From Proteus sp. FME41 (GTDB lineage: Bacteria; Pseudomonadota; Gammaproteobacteria; Enterobacterales; Enterobacteriaceae), in contig NZ_JABUYL010000011.1 in assembly GCF_014897315.1 (NCBI RefSeq), positions 82,304 through 146,303 on the forward strand: a stretch of DNA of 64,000 bases, in the 5' to 3' direction. The notes under the pieces were generated by a model. It was not told the DNA's origin. It did not search any database and saw nothing but the letters and a program-made list of their open reading frames with translations. Below are positions 1 through 8,617 of the stretch, one piece after another; position 1 is the first letter of the stretch; each line of letters starts with the position of its first letter. The position numbers and the translations under genes were made by a program.

Positions 1-1129
1 TGCTACCAGTGCCACCCCATAATGTATCTTGCCCCCCACCACCATATAGAATATCGTTACCGCCACCACCGATGAGAATATTATCAGCATCATTCCCGTA
101 GATAATATCATTACCAGAGCCACCGATTGCATTTTCTATTGTGACACCTTGCGCAATAGAAACGTTTTTCTGTAGTCCGCCAATATCAGAGAAATGACCC
201 TCTCGTAAATCAATTACTTGATCTTGATAATATCCTGAGAAGTCAAATGTATCATTACCACCACTATCCCAAACTGAGAATATTAACTTATCATTACTGC
301 TTGTTGCGGTGTAATAATCAATTCCCGTATTTGAATTAAAACCATAAACATCATCACCTGTTCTGGTTGCTGTATTTGCGCCATAGAGATATTGCATGGC
401 TGAAATATCATGAAGTAGAGGAGCACCCGCATAAGCACCTTGGAAGTGCGCGCCTGTTTCATATTCATCCCAATAACTCATCACTGTGTATTGGCGACTG
501 TCTTCAGCGTAATCAGATTTTAAATAACCAGGTACATTTTGTCCTGCGTTATAATCACCAGGATGCATTAAACCAAGCGCATGACCAATTTCATGGATGA
601 TGGTTAAACGTCCATAATTACCTAGTTCAGGTGTTGTATTGCCAGCATAATAATAATCACTAAACCAGGCTTGGCCTGAAACATCACGCCCATAATAATC
701 ATGGGTATTCGGTAATGTTGCATAAGCTTGGAATTTGCCATAGGGATCAGTAATGTTCCCAAACGTAATATCTGATTTGGTATTTGGTCCTACTTCAGTA
801 AATTTAATATTCGAGATATCAGACCATGCATCCAAAGACTGTTTTGCATGCTCTTTTTGTGCGTCATTAAATCCATAGGGATTTTTATCACCAAAGTCAT
901 TAAACTTTTTACCTGCCCAAGTAGGGAATGAATATGTCACTTCTGCCGCTTGTCCAATAACATATTTCCCGTTCCATGTGGAGTTTTCACGGGCTATATG
1001 CTTTCCTGCGGAATCATAATCAAAAGAAGGCAGGGTCTTTGCTGAGAAATTATAAAAAATTCCACTCTTATCTAATAAATCAGAAACATTAGATAATCCT
1101 ACTGCTTTTTTTAATAAAGAAGAACCCAT
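1..1129 (-). CDS. Serralysin-type RTX zinc metalloprotease, ZapA-like (partial, C-terminus beyond window)
   Basis: The gene runs leftward off the window edge, and 376 codons are visible. The start ATG at 1129 is preceded by GGAGG. The protein carries the metzincin zinc motif HEIGHALGLMH at residues 179-189, and the Met-turn VMSY follows about 40 residues later. The C-terminal part seen here enters glycine/aspartate-rich RTX repeats (GGSGNDIIYGN, GGNDILYGG) that bind calcium. Serralysins are secreted proteases exported without a cleaved Sec signal by a type I ABC exporter using a C-terminal signal, and none of the exporter genes is in view. In Proteus the ZapA group degrades host antibodies and antimicrobial peptides. 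It is probably a member of a Zap paralogue cluster. Which paralogue it is cannot be settled here. Confidence 0.92.
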   Translation of the reverse strand, partial: MGSSLLKKAVGLSNVSDLLDKSGIFYNFSAKTLPSFDYDSAGKHIARENSTWNGKYVIGQAAEVTYSFPTWAGKKFNDFGDKNPYGFNDAQKEHAKQSLDAWSDISNIKFTEVGPNTKSDITFGNITDPYGKFQAYATLPNTHDYYGRDVSGQAWFSDYYYAGNTTPELGNYGRLTIIHEIGHALGLMHPGDYNAGQNVPGYLKSDYAEDSRQYTVMSYWDEYETGAHFQGAYAGAPLLHDISAMQYLYGANTATRTGDDVYGFNSNTGIDYYTATSSNDKLIFSVWDSGGNDTFDFSGYYQDQVIDLREGHFSDIGGLQKNVSIAQGVTIENAIGGSGNDIIYGNDADNILIGGGGNDILYGGGGQDTLWGGTGS

Positions 1130-1461
1130 AATATCCTCCGGATATCAATTTTAGGTTGAATTTATTTTCATATTGAAAATAGTTTAATTATCTGGCGAGT
1201 GCCAGCGATAATAAAGATAGACATTTATAGATATTAATCCAGAGGGGGAAAATACGTTTTTAAATAATTGTGAAGTGAGGTGTGTTTTAAGTCAGAATAA
1301 TTTAATTAGGTAAATAGAATTAAAGTTATATTCCCGTGGGGAATTTCTTTTATCGTTATTGTTTTATTTTGTTATTTTATATGTTTATTTTTTTAATATA
1401 ACTTAAAACTCACTCTATATAGTTATAAGTTATATTTTTTTTGAATTGAATTTTTATGCTA
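1130..1461. other. AT-rich intergenic region between two serralysin genes
   Basis: No coding region is supported here. The stretch is strongly AT-rich and lies upstream of the left protease and downstream of the right one, so it should hold the promoter of the left gene. I see no convincing terminator hairpin, so read-through from the right gene is possible. Confidence 0.5.
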
Positions 1462-3075
1462 TTAAAAATTAAAAATATCTTCTAAAGTTAAATTACCAAT
1501 AATATCTATAGTATGATATGTTTTTTCTGGTTTTATTTCATTTTTAATAAATATTTTAGTCATATTATTTATACTGTTGTAGTTGCTTGATAAAGAAATT
1601 TCATCTTTATTAATTGAATTTTTTAGATTAATAATTATATTATTATTATCAGCAAAAAAAATGAAGTCTTCATCTTTATTAAAATCCATAATTTTATTAT
1701 GGTTATTATAGGTGTCATTAAGTGTAAAAATAAAAAGATCCCTTCCGTTTCCACCATTCAGTTGGTTATTTCCATTTCCAGCCCAAAGAATATCATAGCC
1801 ATCAGAACCATAAAGTGTATCATTCCCTTCTCCACCACAAAGTAAGTCACCGCCTTTTCCACCATAAAGAATGTCATTACCATTATGGCCATAAATAATA
1901 TCATTGCCATCATTACCATAAAGATGGTTATCTACATTATTGCCACTGATAATATCATTTCCGCTGCCACCCAGTGCATTTTCAATGATAGAGCCATATG
2001 CGATAGAGATATTGCTTCGTAATCCTCCTATATCAGAAAATGCGCCTTCATTAAGTTCTATTTTTTGGTTTACGTTATATTTAGAGAAATCAAGTGTATC
2101 AATTCCTCCAGCATCCCAAATACAACTGATCATAATATCTTCTGGTGAAGTTAAGCTATAATAATCCCTTTGTGTATTAGAATCAAAACCATAGATGGTA
2201 TCATCTATTCTTGTGGTTATATTTACCCCGTAGAATTTTTGAATGACATATATATCGATTAATAATGGAGACATAGGAAAGTATCCATTAAAATCCGCAT
2301 CTTCTATTTTTGGTGCGCGATATGCCATAACAGAATATTTTAAGCTATTTTCTTCTATATTTGGATTATTAGGATTGTCACGAAAGGTATGAAGTAAACC
2401 AAGCGCATGGGCTGCTTCATGTATAAAAACGAAAGTTTCTCCATTTCCTTTTTCTAATACTTTCGATTGATTATTTATATGAGCATTTTCATTAATATTT
2501 TTATATAAAGTAATATGAGTATCTGTTTCTATAAAATAATATTTTATATTGTCTGCTTTTTCTTTGAATAAATTAACTTTGTTTTTTTGTTCTTCAGTTA
2601 TCTCGTTTTTATTGAATTTCTTTATACGTACTGTCGAAGATAAATTAATCCAAATATGGCCTCCATCACTATAATCAGTTATTTTATTTATTTCTTTATT
2701 TTCTTTTGTTTTGTTAATGGGAAAGGTTGCGACACCACTTACTAAGTGAGATGTATCTTTTGTGATTTCATTTACATTGTTATAAGCGCCGAATTTAATA
2801 TTGGTATCATACTTATTGTCTTTTTTTATGAATTTTATATTTGTAATGTCAGACCATTGTTGTAATGTTTTCTCTGCTAAATTTTGTTGATGGTTATTTA
2901 ATGTTGTGATGGTTTTATACTCGTCACTTCTTAAAATACTCCAATTAGGGAAGCTATATGTTATTTCTGTAAAAATATCTTCTTTATTAATTTTACTCCA
3001 TCGTTTTAGTGGTGATTTATTTTTAATTACATCAATAATTGTGCTTATCCCTGGTGAGATTTCATGCTTTGTCAT
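1462..3075 (-). CDS. Second serralysin-type RTX metalloprotease (divergent paralogue)
   Basis: This is a 537-residue secreted zinc metalloprotease. HEAAHALGLLH at residues 219-229 matches the HExxHxxGxxH signature and VMAY is the Met-turn. Several RTX nonapeptides follow (GGSGNDIISG, GNDGNDIIYG, GGEGNDTLYG). The protein ends in a hydrophobic DIFNF tail suited to type I secretion. The zinc motif sits about 40 residues later than in the left neighbour. The cause is a lysine- and asparagine-rich insertion at about residues 150-215. Codon use and composition are even more AT-rich than the neighbour, which suggests a fast-diverging duplicate. It lies in the same orientation 332 bases upstream of the other protease. 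Catalysis looks intact from the ligands, but the substrate is unknown. Confidence 0.9.
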   Translation of the reverse strand: MTKHEISPGISTIIDVIKNKSPLKRWSKINKEDIFTEITYSFPNWSILRSDEYKTITTLNNHQQNLAEKTLQQWSDITNIKFIKKDNKYDTNIKFGAYNNVNEITKDTSHLVSGVATFPINKTKENKEINKITDYSDGGHIWINLSSTVRIKKFNKNEITEEQKNKVNLFKEKADNIKYYFIETDTHITLYKNINENAHINNQSKVLEKGNGETFVFIHEAAHALGLLHTFRDNPNNPNIEENSLKYSVMAYRAPKIEDADFNGYFPMSPLLIDIYVIQKFYGVNITTRIDDTIYGFDSNTQRDYYSLTSPEDIMISCIWDAGGIDTLDFSKYNVNQKIELNEGAFSDIGGLRSNISIAYGSIIENALGGSGNDIISGNNVDNHLYGNDGNDIIYGHNGNDILYGGKGGDLLCGGEGNDTLYGSDGYDILWAGNGNNQLNGGNGRDLFIFTLNDTYNNHNKIMDFNKDEDFIFFADNNNIIINLKNSINKDEISLSSNYNSINNMTKIFIKNEIKPEKTYHTIDIIGNLTLEDIFNF

Positions 3076-3449
3076 TTAATATATTCCTATTAAAAATCCA
3101 TTTTTAATTTTAGATATATTATATATTACTTTATATTTTTCTTTTAAAAAAAGAAACAAGCTAATGAGTGCTAAATGTTAAATTAATCTATAAATAAAAA
3201 ATGATAATAAATTTTTTATCAATCGGGCATGTTGTTGAACATCAATTTGCTTCTCAATCTCTTGATGAAGTATTTTGCTATCCTTATCGAATTCGCTTAT
3301 TTTTTGCCAAAAATATAACAATTTATATTAGCCCTTTGCTATACCACCAAAAAATGATTGAAACTAAATGAGTACTTTTCCAAAATATAAAAACAGACGT
3401 TTATCCTACAAGCCATCGCTATGAAATAGTGTCTCAAGGGAGAAGCACG

Positions 3450-3476
3450 ATGTTTTTAGAGTATTTAGTTAATTAA
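3450..3476 (+). CDS. Candidate micro-ORF or leader peptide (8 codons, MFLEYLVN)
   Basis: ATG at 3450 is preceded by AAGGGAGA at 3436-3443, a good Shine-Dalgarno at normal spacing, and the frame closes at TAA 3474-3476. A rho-independent terminator begins eight bases later. That arrangement fits a short leader peptide with attenuation, or a small RNA that happens to carry a micro-ORF. I do not recognise the peptide. Translation is inference only. Confidence 0.3.
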   Translation: MFLEYLVN

Positions 3477-3483
3477 ATCATGA

Positions 3484-3527
3484 AAAAGGCGCTGTAATCT
3501 CAATTACAACGCCTTTTATTTTTTTAT
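3484..3527 (+). terminator. Intrinsic terminator
   Basis: The arms AAAAGGCG-C-TGTAAT (3484-3498) and ATTACA-A-CGCCTTTT (3503-3517) pair around a four-base CTCA loop with one internal mismatch. ATTTTTTTA follows. It is upstream of the XRE regulator, so it ends a short upstream transcript or acts as an attenuator. Confidence 0.8.
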
Positions 3528-3749
3528 TGTTGTTTGTTTTTACTGCTTTAACCCTGGTGAGGTTACCTGCTAGGAGACAGGTTTATTGATATAGACTAAC
3601 TTTTTACTGCAAATTTCTTTTATTTACCCCATTGTGAGAAAGGTGATTCTTTTTATTTTTGGTTTAATTTAAACTGTCTTGACTAACATCTTATTGTTGT
3701 TCCATTACTTTACCCTGGTACTTTGTGCATTTGGGAGCCAATTATAGCT

Positions 3750-4634
3750 ATGCCTTACATACCTAGAGAAAAAATAGATTACCAATCCATTGGCTATAGA
3801 CTACGTGCTTATCGTATAGCCTCTTCATTAAAAGCTGAAGATGTTGCAGAAAGCTTAGGCATTTCTCGTGCTGCTGTATATCGGCTAGAAAAAGGCGAAA
3901 TTGTTAAAATTGAAACACTCGATAGCCTTGCTCGATTATTAAATACTTCACTAACTAGTTTGTTGGGGATCAATACTGAATATTACTCAAGTGCAAATGG
4001 TTTTTTCGAACGAATGCGCCAACTTGAGACTCAATCTTCACATATTTATACCCACTTCGAACCATTCTCTTATTTATTAACTTCAGATTGTTATGACAAA
4101 ACATTAGTTGAAATGCTAACGGAAGCATCACCTTTAAATCTTCTGTCTGAAAAACAACAAGAAGTTTTATCCATTTTAAAAGAGCGTAAGAAGCATCAAT
4201 CCTTACATTCACCTCATATTTATAACCTTATTAGCCAGCAACAAATCGAAAAATTTCTTTATGTTGGTATGCTAGGCTCAGTTAATTTAACGAAAACATT
4301 ACAACAAGAGAGAAGACAACGAGCAAAAAGTGAAATTCTTCATTTAATTGAAAAGCTAGAGCAAAAAAATAGTTATCTTAATATTGCAATAATTTCAGAT
4401 ACTATGCCGTCTCTTACTTTTCAATTATTTTATCAAGATAAAGTTCCTCTTTCTTTAGCTGTCAGCCCGTTCCGTTTAGGCGAATTTCCTAATGTCAGTA
4501 CGGGCATTGCTACCGTAACTTCGTCAACTGAGGCGATATATCAATATCAGTCTCTCTTTGATAAATTATGGTTAAAAGCCACTAAAGATGATGATGCTAT
4601 TAAGCTTTTAAAACAAATAGTTAGCCATTATTGA
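3750..4634 (+). CDS. XRE-family transcriptional regulator
   Basis: This 294-residue protein has an N-terminal helix-turn-helix at about residues 10-65 (RAYRIASSLKAEDVAESLG, then ISRAAVYRLEKGE). A C-terminal region of about 220 residues follows that I cannot assign, perhaps for ligand sensing. I prefer the ATG at 3750, which has GGGAG at 3733-3737. A TTG start at 3723 would add nine residues. It converges with the amidohydrolase at 4628-5884 and their stops overlap by seven bases, so it may control that gene. This link is inferred from position only. Confidence 0.8.
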   Translation: MPYIPREKIDYQSIGYRLRAYRIASSLKAEDVAESLGISRAAVYRLEKGEIVKIETLDSLARLLNTSLTSLLGINTEYYSSANGFFERMRQLETQSSHIYTHFEPFSYLLTSDCYDKTLVEMLTEASPLNLLSEKQQEVLSILKERKKHQSLHSPHIYNLISQQQIEKFLYVGMLGSVNLTKTLQQERRQRAKSEILHLIEKLEQKNSYLNIAIISDTMPSLTFQLFYQDKVPLSLAVSPFRLGEFPNVSTGIATVTSSTEAIYQYQSLFDKLWLKATKDDDAIKLLKQIVSHY

Positions 4635-5884
4635 TTTGCTAATGTACCTAATGTTTCTGCTAATAAATCAGCAGCAACAGCAATATCACTAAACTCGGTA
4701 AATTCATCAGGATGATGGCTAATACCTGCAACGGATGGCGTAAAGATCATCGCCGTTGGGTAAAGTGATGCCATATTCATTGAATCATGACCAGCACCAC
4801 TGAGCATAGTCATATAGTCGATATTGTTTTTTTGGCACAAGCTTTCTATAACTTGGCAAATAGAATCATCTAATTTTACAGGCGATTCAGCAGAAATGGG
4901 TTGAACATCAATAGAAACACCAAAATCTTTTTCTGCTTTTTCAACACTATTATTTAGGCGTTGTACAACACGCTGAATACTTTCAGTATCAATACCACGA
5001 ATATCTACTGAGAATTTTACCTGTCCAGGAATAACGTTCATGGAGTTAGGTACAACATTAAGTTTACCTACCGTACCCACCGTACCATAAACAGCTTCTG
5101 TACATGCTGCTCGATTGATATCGGTAATAATGCCAGCACTCGCAACTAGCGCGTCTTGGCGTTGGTACATAGGGGTTGCACCAGAGTGATCCGCATGGCC
5201 ATTTACTGTGACTGAAAAACGAGTTGGTGCCGCAATACCATTAACAATACCAATGGTTTTTTTGTCATTTTCGAGGCGTTTACCTTGCTCAATATGAAGT
5301 TCAACAAAAGCACTATAACGATCGTTTTTAACTAAACAGCTATCTAATTTATCGTATTGATAACCTAATGATTTCAGAACTTCAAAGAAGTTATTGCCGT
5401 CATCGTCTCTGTTTTGTTCCCAGCGAGCTCTATCTATTTTTCCTGTTAATACTTTACTTCCAATACATGAAAACCCGAAACGACTAGATTCTTCAGCACG
5501 AAAAACAACAAGTTCAAGGTCTCGTTTAAGTTGTTGTGGTTTGTATTGCATTAAAGCATAGAAACCTGCAATCACACCTAAAGCGCCATCATAAGCACCA
5601 CCTTGAGGTACCGTATCAAGATGAGAGCCTGTACCTACCGCGGGCAATGAGCGATCTTTACCCGGTAAGCGTGCGTAAAGTGTACCAATGCCATCACGAT
5701 AAACTTCAAGACCTTCTTCCTTCATTAAACCAGCAAGGTACAGATGCGCAGCTTCATCTTCTTCGCCGTAAGCAATACGAGTAATTCCTTTACCACTGTT
5801 ATCTTTTTTATAAATTTGCATTGTTTCAATTAACGCTTTCATATCATTAATTGAATAATGAGTTGCTGTATCTTGTTGATTCAT
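4628..5884 (-). CDS. M20-family Zn-dependent amidohydrolase (allantoate deiminase / N-carbamoyl-L-amino-acid hydrolase type)
   Basis: This 418-residue cytosolic enzyme hydrolyses ureido or carbamoyl amide bonds in nitrogen scavenging. Metal-binding residues of the dinuclear zinc site are visible: H88 and D90 in GSHLDTV, D99 in GAYDGALG, and the E131-E132 pair in RAEESSRFG. The motifs ELHIEQG and GHADHSGATPM are typical of the hydantoinase/carbamoylase branch. The start at 5884 has GGGAG upstream. An upstream in-frame start would add 27 residues without family support. No allantoin or hydantoin genes are adjacent, so the substrate cannot be named. Confidence 0.88.
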   Translation of the reverse strand: MNQQDTATHYSINDMKALIETMQIYKKDNSGKGITRIAYGEEDEAAHLYLAGLMKEEGLEVYRDGIGTLYARLPGKDRSLPAVGTGSHLDTVPQGGAYDGALGVIAGFYALMQYKPQQLKRDLELVVFRAEESSRFGFSCIGSKVLTGKIDRARWEQNRDDDGNNFFEVLKSLGYQYDKLDSCLVKNDRYSAFVELHIEQGKRLENDKKTIGIVNGIAAPTRFSVTVNGHADHSGATPMYQRQDALVASAGIITDINRAACTEAVYGTVGTVGKLNVVPNSMNVIPGQVKFSVDIRGIDTESIQRVVQRLNNSVEKAEKDFGVSIDVQPISAESPVKLDDSICQVIESLCQKNNIDYMTMLSGAGHDSMNMASLYPTAMIFTPSVAGISHHPDEFTEFSDIAVAADLLAETLGTLANQ

Positions 5885-6637
5885 AATAAAATTCTCCCGT
5901 GGTTTCTGTAATATCTCTTTGTCTAAAAAATGAGACAATTTAAGGATTAAAAAAGCCATCTTCAAAGATGGTCACTGTTTTTATAATCATTGCTTATTAT
6001 ATTTACTGCTGAAGTTATATTTCGTCAATGACAATTAAGGTGAATTTCATATTCTGTGAGATAGGTATTAATTAAAAGGAGATATATATCTGGAGTATTT
6101 CTTAAATGAACTTAATTTGTGTGATAAATGTTATAAAAGCGATCGGTTTTTATTTTAAGCATATTTAAAATTATATTTTTAATTTAAAAATGAAAATAAG
6201 AATTATTATTAGTGGTAAATTTATTATTTTAAAAATTACTTAAATTGTGATTTATATACTAATAATAAAGATGATTAAAAATATTCCTGACTTTTTTGTA
6301 TTAATAAAGATATCAGTTTTTATATTAAATAATATTTATAACATTATCAGATAAATGTTGGGTTTTCCTGTAAGTATCATAAATATCGTGTAAATATATA
6401 GAGGTATTTATATAAATTCAATTTTCCAATTGTTAAAATAGATAATGTCTTATCTTATATACCTAGATTTATAGTCTATTTATTTTATCTTTTTAGTTAA
6501 ATGAACTTTTATCTCTCTAATAAGTAGAAAACCAAATATTCACTATTGATAAGGATTGTTAAGCATTACACTATAGTAGTCGATAATTCGGATGAGATAT
6601 CACTTAAGTTTTTATTTTCAATAAGGATGTGAAAGAA
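5885..6637. other. Very AT-rich, gene-free region
   Basis: About 750 bases lie between the divergent amidohydrolase and the DUF4225-like gene, with long A/T runs, no ORF of note and no convincing stem-loop. It holds both promoters. The composition is what H-NS-silenced horizontally acquired DNA usually looks like, which is an inference. Confidence 0.5.
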
Positions 6638-7441
6638 ATGACTGAGTATGAACTAGACTATAGTTATAGTGATGTGTATAGAGATACGTTAAGAAGAGAA
6701 TCCAGTTATTTAAGAAAAATAGCAATGAAATTTGCCTATCAATATATTGGTGATTCTTTTTCAAGAATGATGTTCTTAAATGATATAGAACAACTGATTG
6801 CTAGAACAGAATTAGAGGTAAGTAGTTATTGCTTAAGTTTATCAGCAGGATTAGATAATATCTCCGATGAAATTGAAAGGTTAGAGTTACAGGATAATTT
6901 ACTAAGAAATCGAAGCATAATGCAATATGCGCTTTTTGAAATAATACGTAAAAAAGAAGAAAGTGAGGAAAATAATAAATTAATACTCAAACAAGTAGGT
7001 TTTGTCAGCGGAGCAATGCAAATATATGGAGGGGGAGCTTCTTGTGTGGGATCTGTCGGAACATTATGCAGTAGTTTAGGGGTTGGAATGGTATCTCAAG
7101 GTGTAAATAGTATGATTGAAAATGGATATTATTTATTATTTAGAGAGGAATATAGTGGACCTGTAAAAAACGGATATAGAGCAGCATCTAAAGCTTTAGG
7201 TTATGGCGATAATGAAGCGGATATATTTTATAATGTGATTGATTTAAGTTTATCTGGTGCATCACTACTAAAACCAGTTCTTAAAGAAGATGCATGGAAG
7301 TTATTTCATTATATTAAGAGTGATTTTATAACATCATGGAAAACTATGGATAGGGTGCCTCTTATGTCAGAGATTTTTTTTGACGGTATGGCTATTTATT
7401 CTACATACGATTTATATGAAGAGGAAAATAAAAGTGAATAA
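6638..7441 (+). CDS. DUF4225-like protein with hydrophobic glycine-rich core; candidate antibacterial effector
   Basis: This is a 267-residue protein of unproven function. Its C-terminal half resembles what I know as the DUF4225 family: a pattern of GGA/GxY, a Gly/Ala/Ser-rich hydrophobic stretch, NGYYLL, GPVKNGYR and LGYG. Residues 1-118 are charged and helical, and residues 119-168 form a long hydrophobic glycine-rich segment that could insert in a membrane. The ATG at 6638 sits 10 bases after AAGGA. An alternative GTG at 6629 is too close to that site. The gene overlaps the next ORF by eight bases, which implies translational coupling. An orphan hcp gene faces it 400 bases downstream. Together this suggests a type VI effector with its immunity protein. 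Nothing in the sequence proves toxicity. Confidence 0.6.
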   Translation: MTEYELDYSYSDVYRDTLRRESSYLRKIAMKFAYQYIGDSFSRMMFLNDIEQLIARTELEVSSYCLSLSAGLDNISDEIERLELQDNLLRNRSIMQYALFEIIRKKEESEENNKLILKQVGFVSGAMQIYGGGASCVGSVGTLCSSLGVGMVSQGVNSMIENGYYLLFREEYSGPVKNGYRAASKALGYGDNEADIFYNVIDLSLSGASLLKPVLKEDAWKLFHYIKSDFITSWKTMDRVPLMSEIFFDGMAIYSTYDLYEEENKSE

Positions 7442-7757
7442 TTTTGATGTGTTATCACCTTTTCCTTTTGGATGGTTGGAGCTTTTTCTATTTTATCTAT
7501 CTTCATTATTTTTATTTTTCATTTTATATAAAACTCAACTCTATATTCTTTGTAAAAAAAATAGATTTTTAGATCTTATTTATCTTACAGTTGTTGGTTT
7601 ATGTGGAAGTTGTTGTCTTATTATATTCAAATTTGGTGATAAATTTTTTATTGGCGAATTATTTATAAGGTCTGGTAATAAAGATATTATTCGCTATAGC
7701 TGTCTTTTTTTTGCACTTTACCTTTGTATCTCACTAACATTTGGCAAAAAAAAGTAA
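7434..7757 (+). CDS. Small three-helix membrane protein; candidate immunity protein
   Basis: This 107-residue protein is predicted to have three membrane segments at about residues 13-32, 47-65 and 88-103, with a basic tail. I chose the GTG at 7434 because GAGG at 7421-7424 fits it and it overlaps the end of the preceding gene by eight bases. An in-frame upstream start at 7380 lies deep inside that gene. I recognise no family. Its size, topology and coupling to a putative pore-forming protein are typical of inner-membrane immunity proteins, but this is inference. Confidence 0.6.
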   Translation: MNNFDVLSPFPFGWLELFLFYLSSLFLFFILYKTQLYILCKKNRFLDLIYLTVVGLCGSCCLIIFKFGDKFFIGELFIRSGNKDIIRYSCLFFALYLCISLTFGKKK

Positions 7758-7839
7758 TTTATCATATTGATATTTTATGAAAAATAAATTTAATTAATGG
7801 TGAATCAAGATATTAAATTCACCATTAAATTTTTACTGA

Positions 7840-8313
7840 TTAACTTAGTTCAGAAATACTATATCCAGACGTTCCTGCCATTATATGGTTACAGGTAATA
7901 CTTTCATATTGTATAGTGATAATTTCGCTAGGTAATGAATCACTTTGAGTTAAGGTACTTGCATGTATTTGTGAGTAATTGACAATAGAAGCATTTGTTA
8001 AAACAACCGTCATATATTTCTCTTGGGCGCCGGTATGAGAAGTTCTATAGTAATCAATTTCACACTTTAAAATTTCGTTATTTGTAATTGCCGTAATTAG
8101 TAATGGTGTTGATTTATCAACATGTTTGGTTATAGAAAGAGGGGCATGACTTAAATTTTGTCTTCTTGATATATCAAATGTGGACGCTATAACTAATATT
8201 TCATTTAAGTGAGAGCTTTGGTATTTATTGCCAAGTGAATCGTAAGAAGAGCATCCAGCTGAAATATTTCCTTGAACATTTCCATTTATTCTTAAATAAA
8301 TATTATTAGACAT
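7840..8313 (-). CDS. hcp: Orphan Hcp, type VI secretion tube protein
   Basis: This 157-residue protein has the enterobacterial Hcp signature: an N-terminal IYLRINGNVQG followed by SAGCSS, then DKSTPLL, then EIDYYRTSHTG and a C-terminal HIMAGTSGYS. Hcp forms stacked hexameric rings that make the type VI inner tube, and it can carry small effectors in its lumen. The start has AAGGA upstream at good spacing. No vgrG, baseplate or ATPase genes are in the window, so this copy must use a T6SS encoded elsewhere. It converges with the putative effector/immunity pair, which suggests a cargo relation. Confidence 0.9.
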   Translation of the reverse strand: MSNNIYLRINGNVQGNISAGCSSYDSLGNKYQSSHLNEILVIASTFDISRRQNLSHAPLSITKHVDKSTPLLITAITNNEILKCEIDYYRTSHTGAQEKYMTVVLTNASIVNYSQIHASTLTQSDSLPSEIITIQYESITCNHIMAGTSGYSISELS

Positions 8314-8617
8314 TAATTATTTTCCTTTTTGTATAATTAAACTTCATGTTCACCTAAAGCTAAATTTAATCTAATGTTAATTACATTAGATTAATTTAAG
8401 AATTCATTATATTAAAAAGAGAATAGATTGCTATCTAAATACTATAGCAATTCACATGAAGTAATTATTAGATATCAGAAGTATAAAGAAAAAATAATAT
8501 TTTGAGTGAACAAGTTAAGAATCAAGGTAGCAAGGCAGACTTTAAGAAAAGGGGAACTCAAAAACTTATAAAGCGCAGAAAGCAAAAAACCAGCCCTAAG
8601 GCTGGTTTTTCTAAAGA
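8314..8617. other. Intergenic region between hcp and tRNA-Phe
   Basis: AT-rich stretch holding the hcp promoter region and, at its right end, the tRNA terminator. I looked for a second copy of the tRNA-Phe 3' end and for integrase remnants and saw neither. Confidence 0.4.
8583..8606 (-). terminator. Intrinsic terminator of tRNA-Phe
   Basis: ACCAGCC at 8589-8595 pairs with GGCTGGT at 8600-8606. Read on the minus strand the hairpin is followed by TTTTTT, directly after the tRNA. Confidence 0.85.

Larger units (their letters stand above)
3076..3749. other. Gene-poor intergenic region with a micro-ORF and terminator
   Basis: Between the leftward protease and the rightward XRE regulator there is no ordinary gene. 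It contains a well-spaced ribosome-binding site with an eight-codon ORF (3450-3476) and a strong intrinsic terminator (3484-3527), described separately. The phrase ACCCTGGT occurs near 3549 and again near 3711. The rest is AT-rich and should carry the promoters of both flanking genes. Confidence 0.5.

Noticed and set aside
283..600. Open reading frames inside the left serralysin
   Set aside because: They are shadows in other frames of a gene with clear zinc and RTX motifs.
1..1000. Repeated GGC/ACC-like stretches near the left edge, considered as a CRISPR or DNA repeat array
   Set aside because: They are the codons of RTX nonapeptide repeats in the serralysin, with no spacer pattern.
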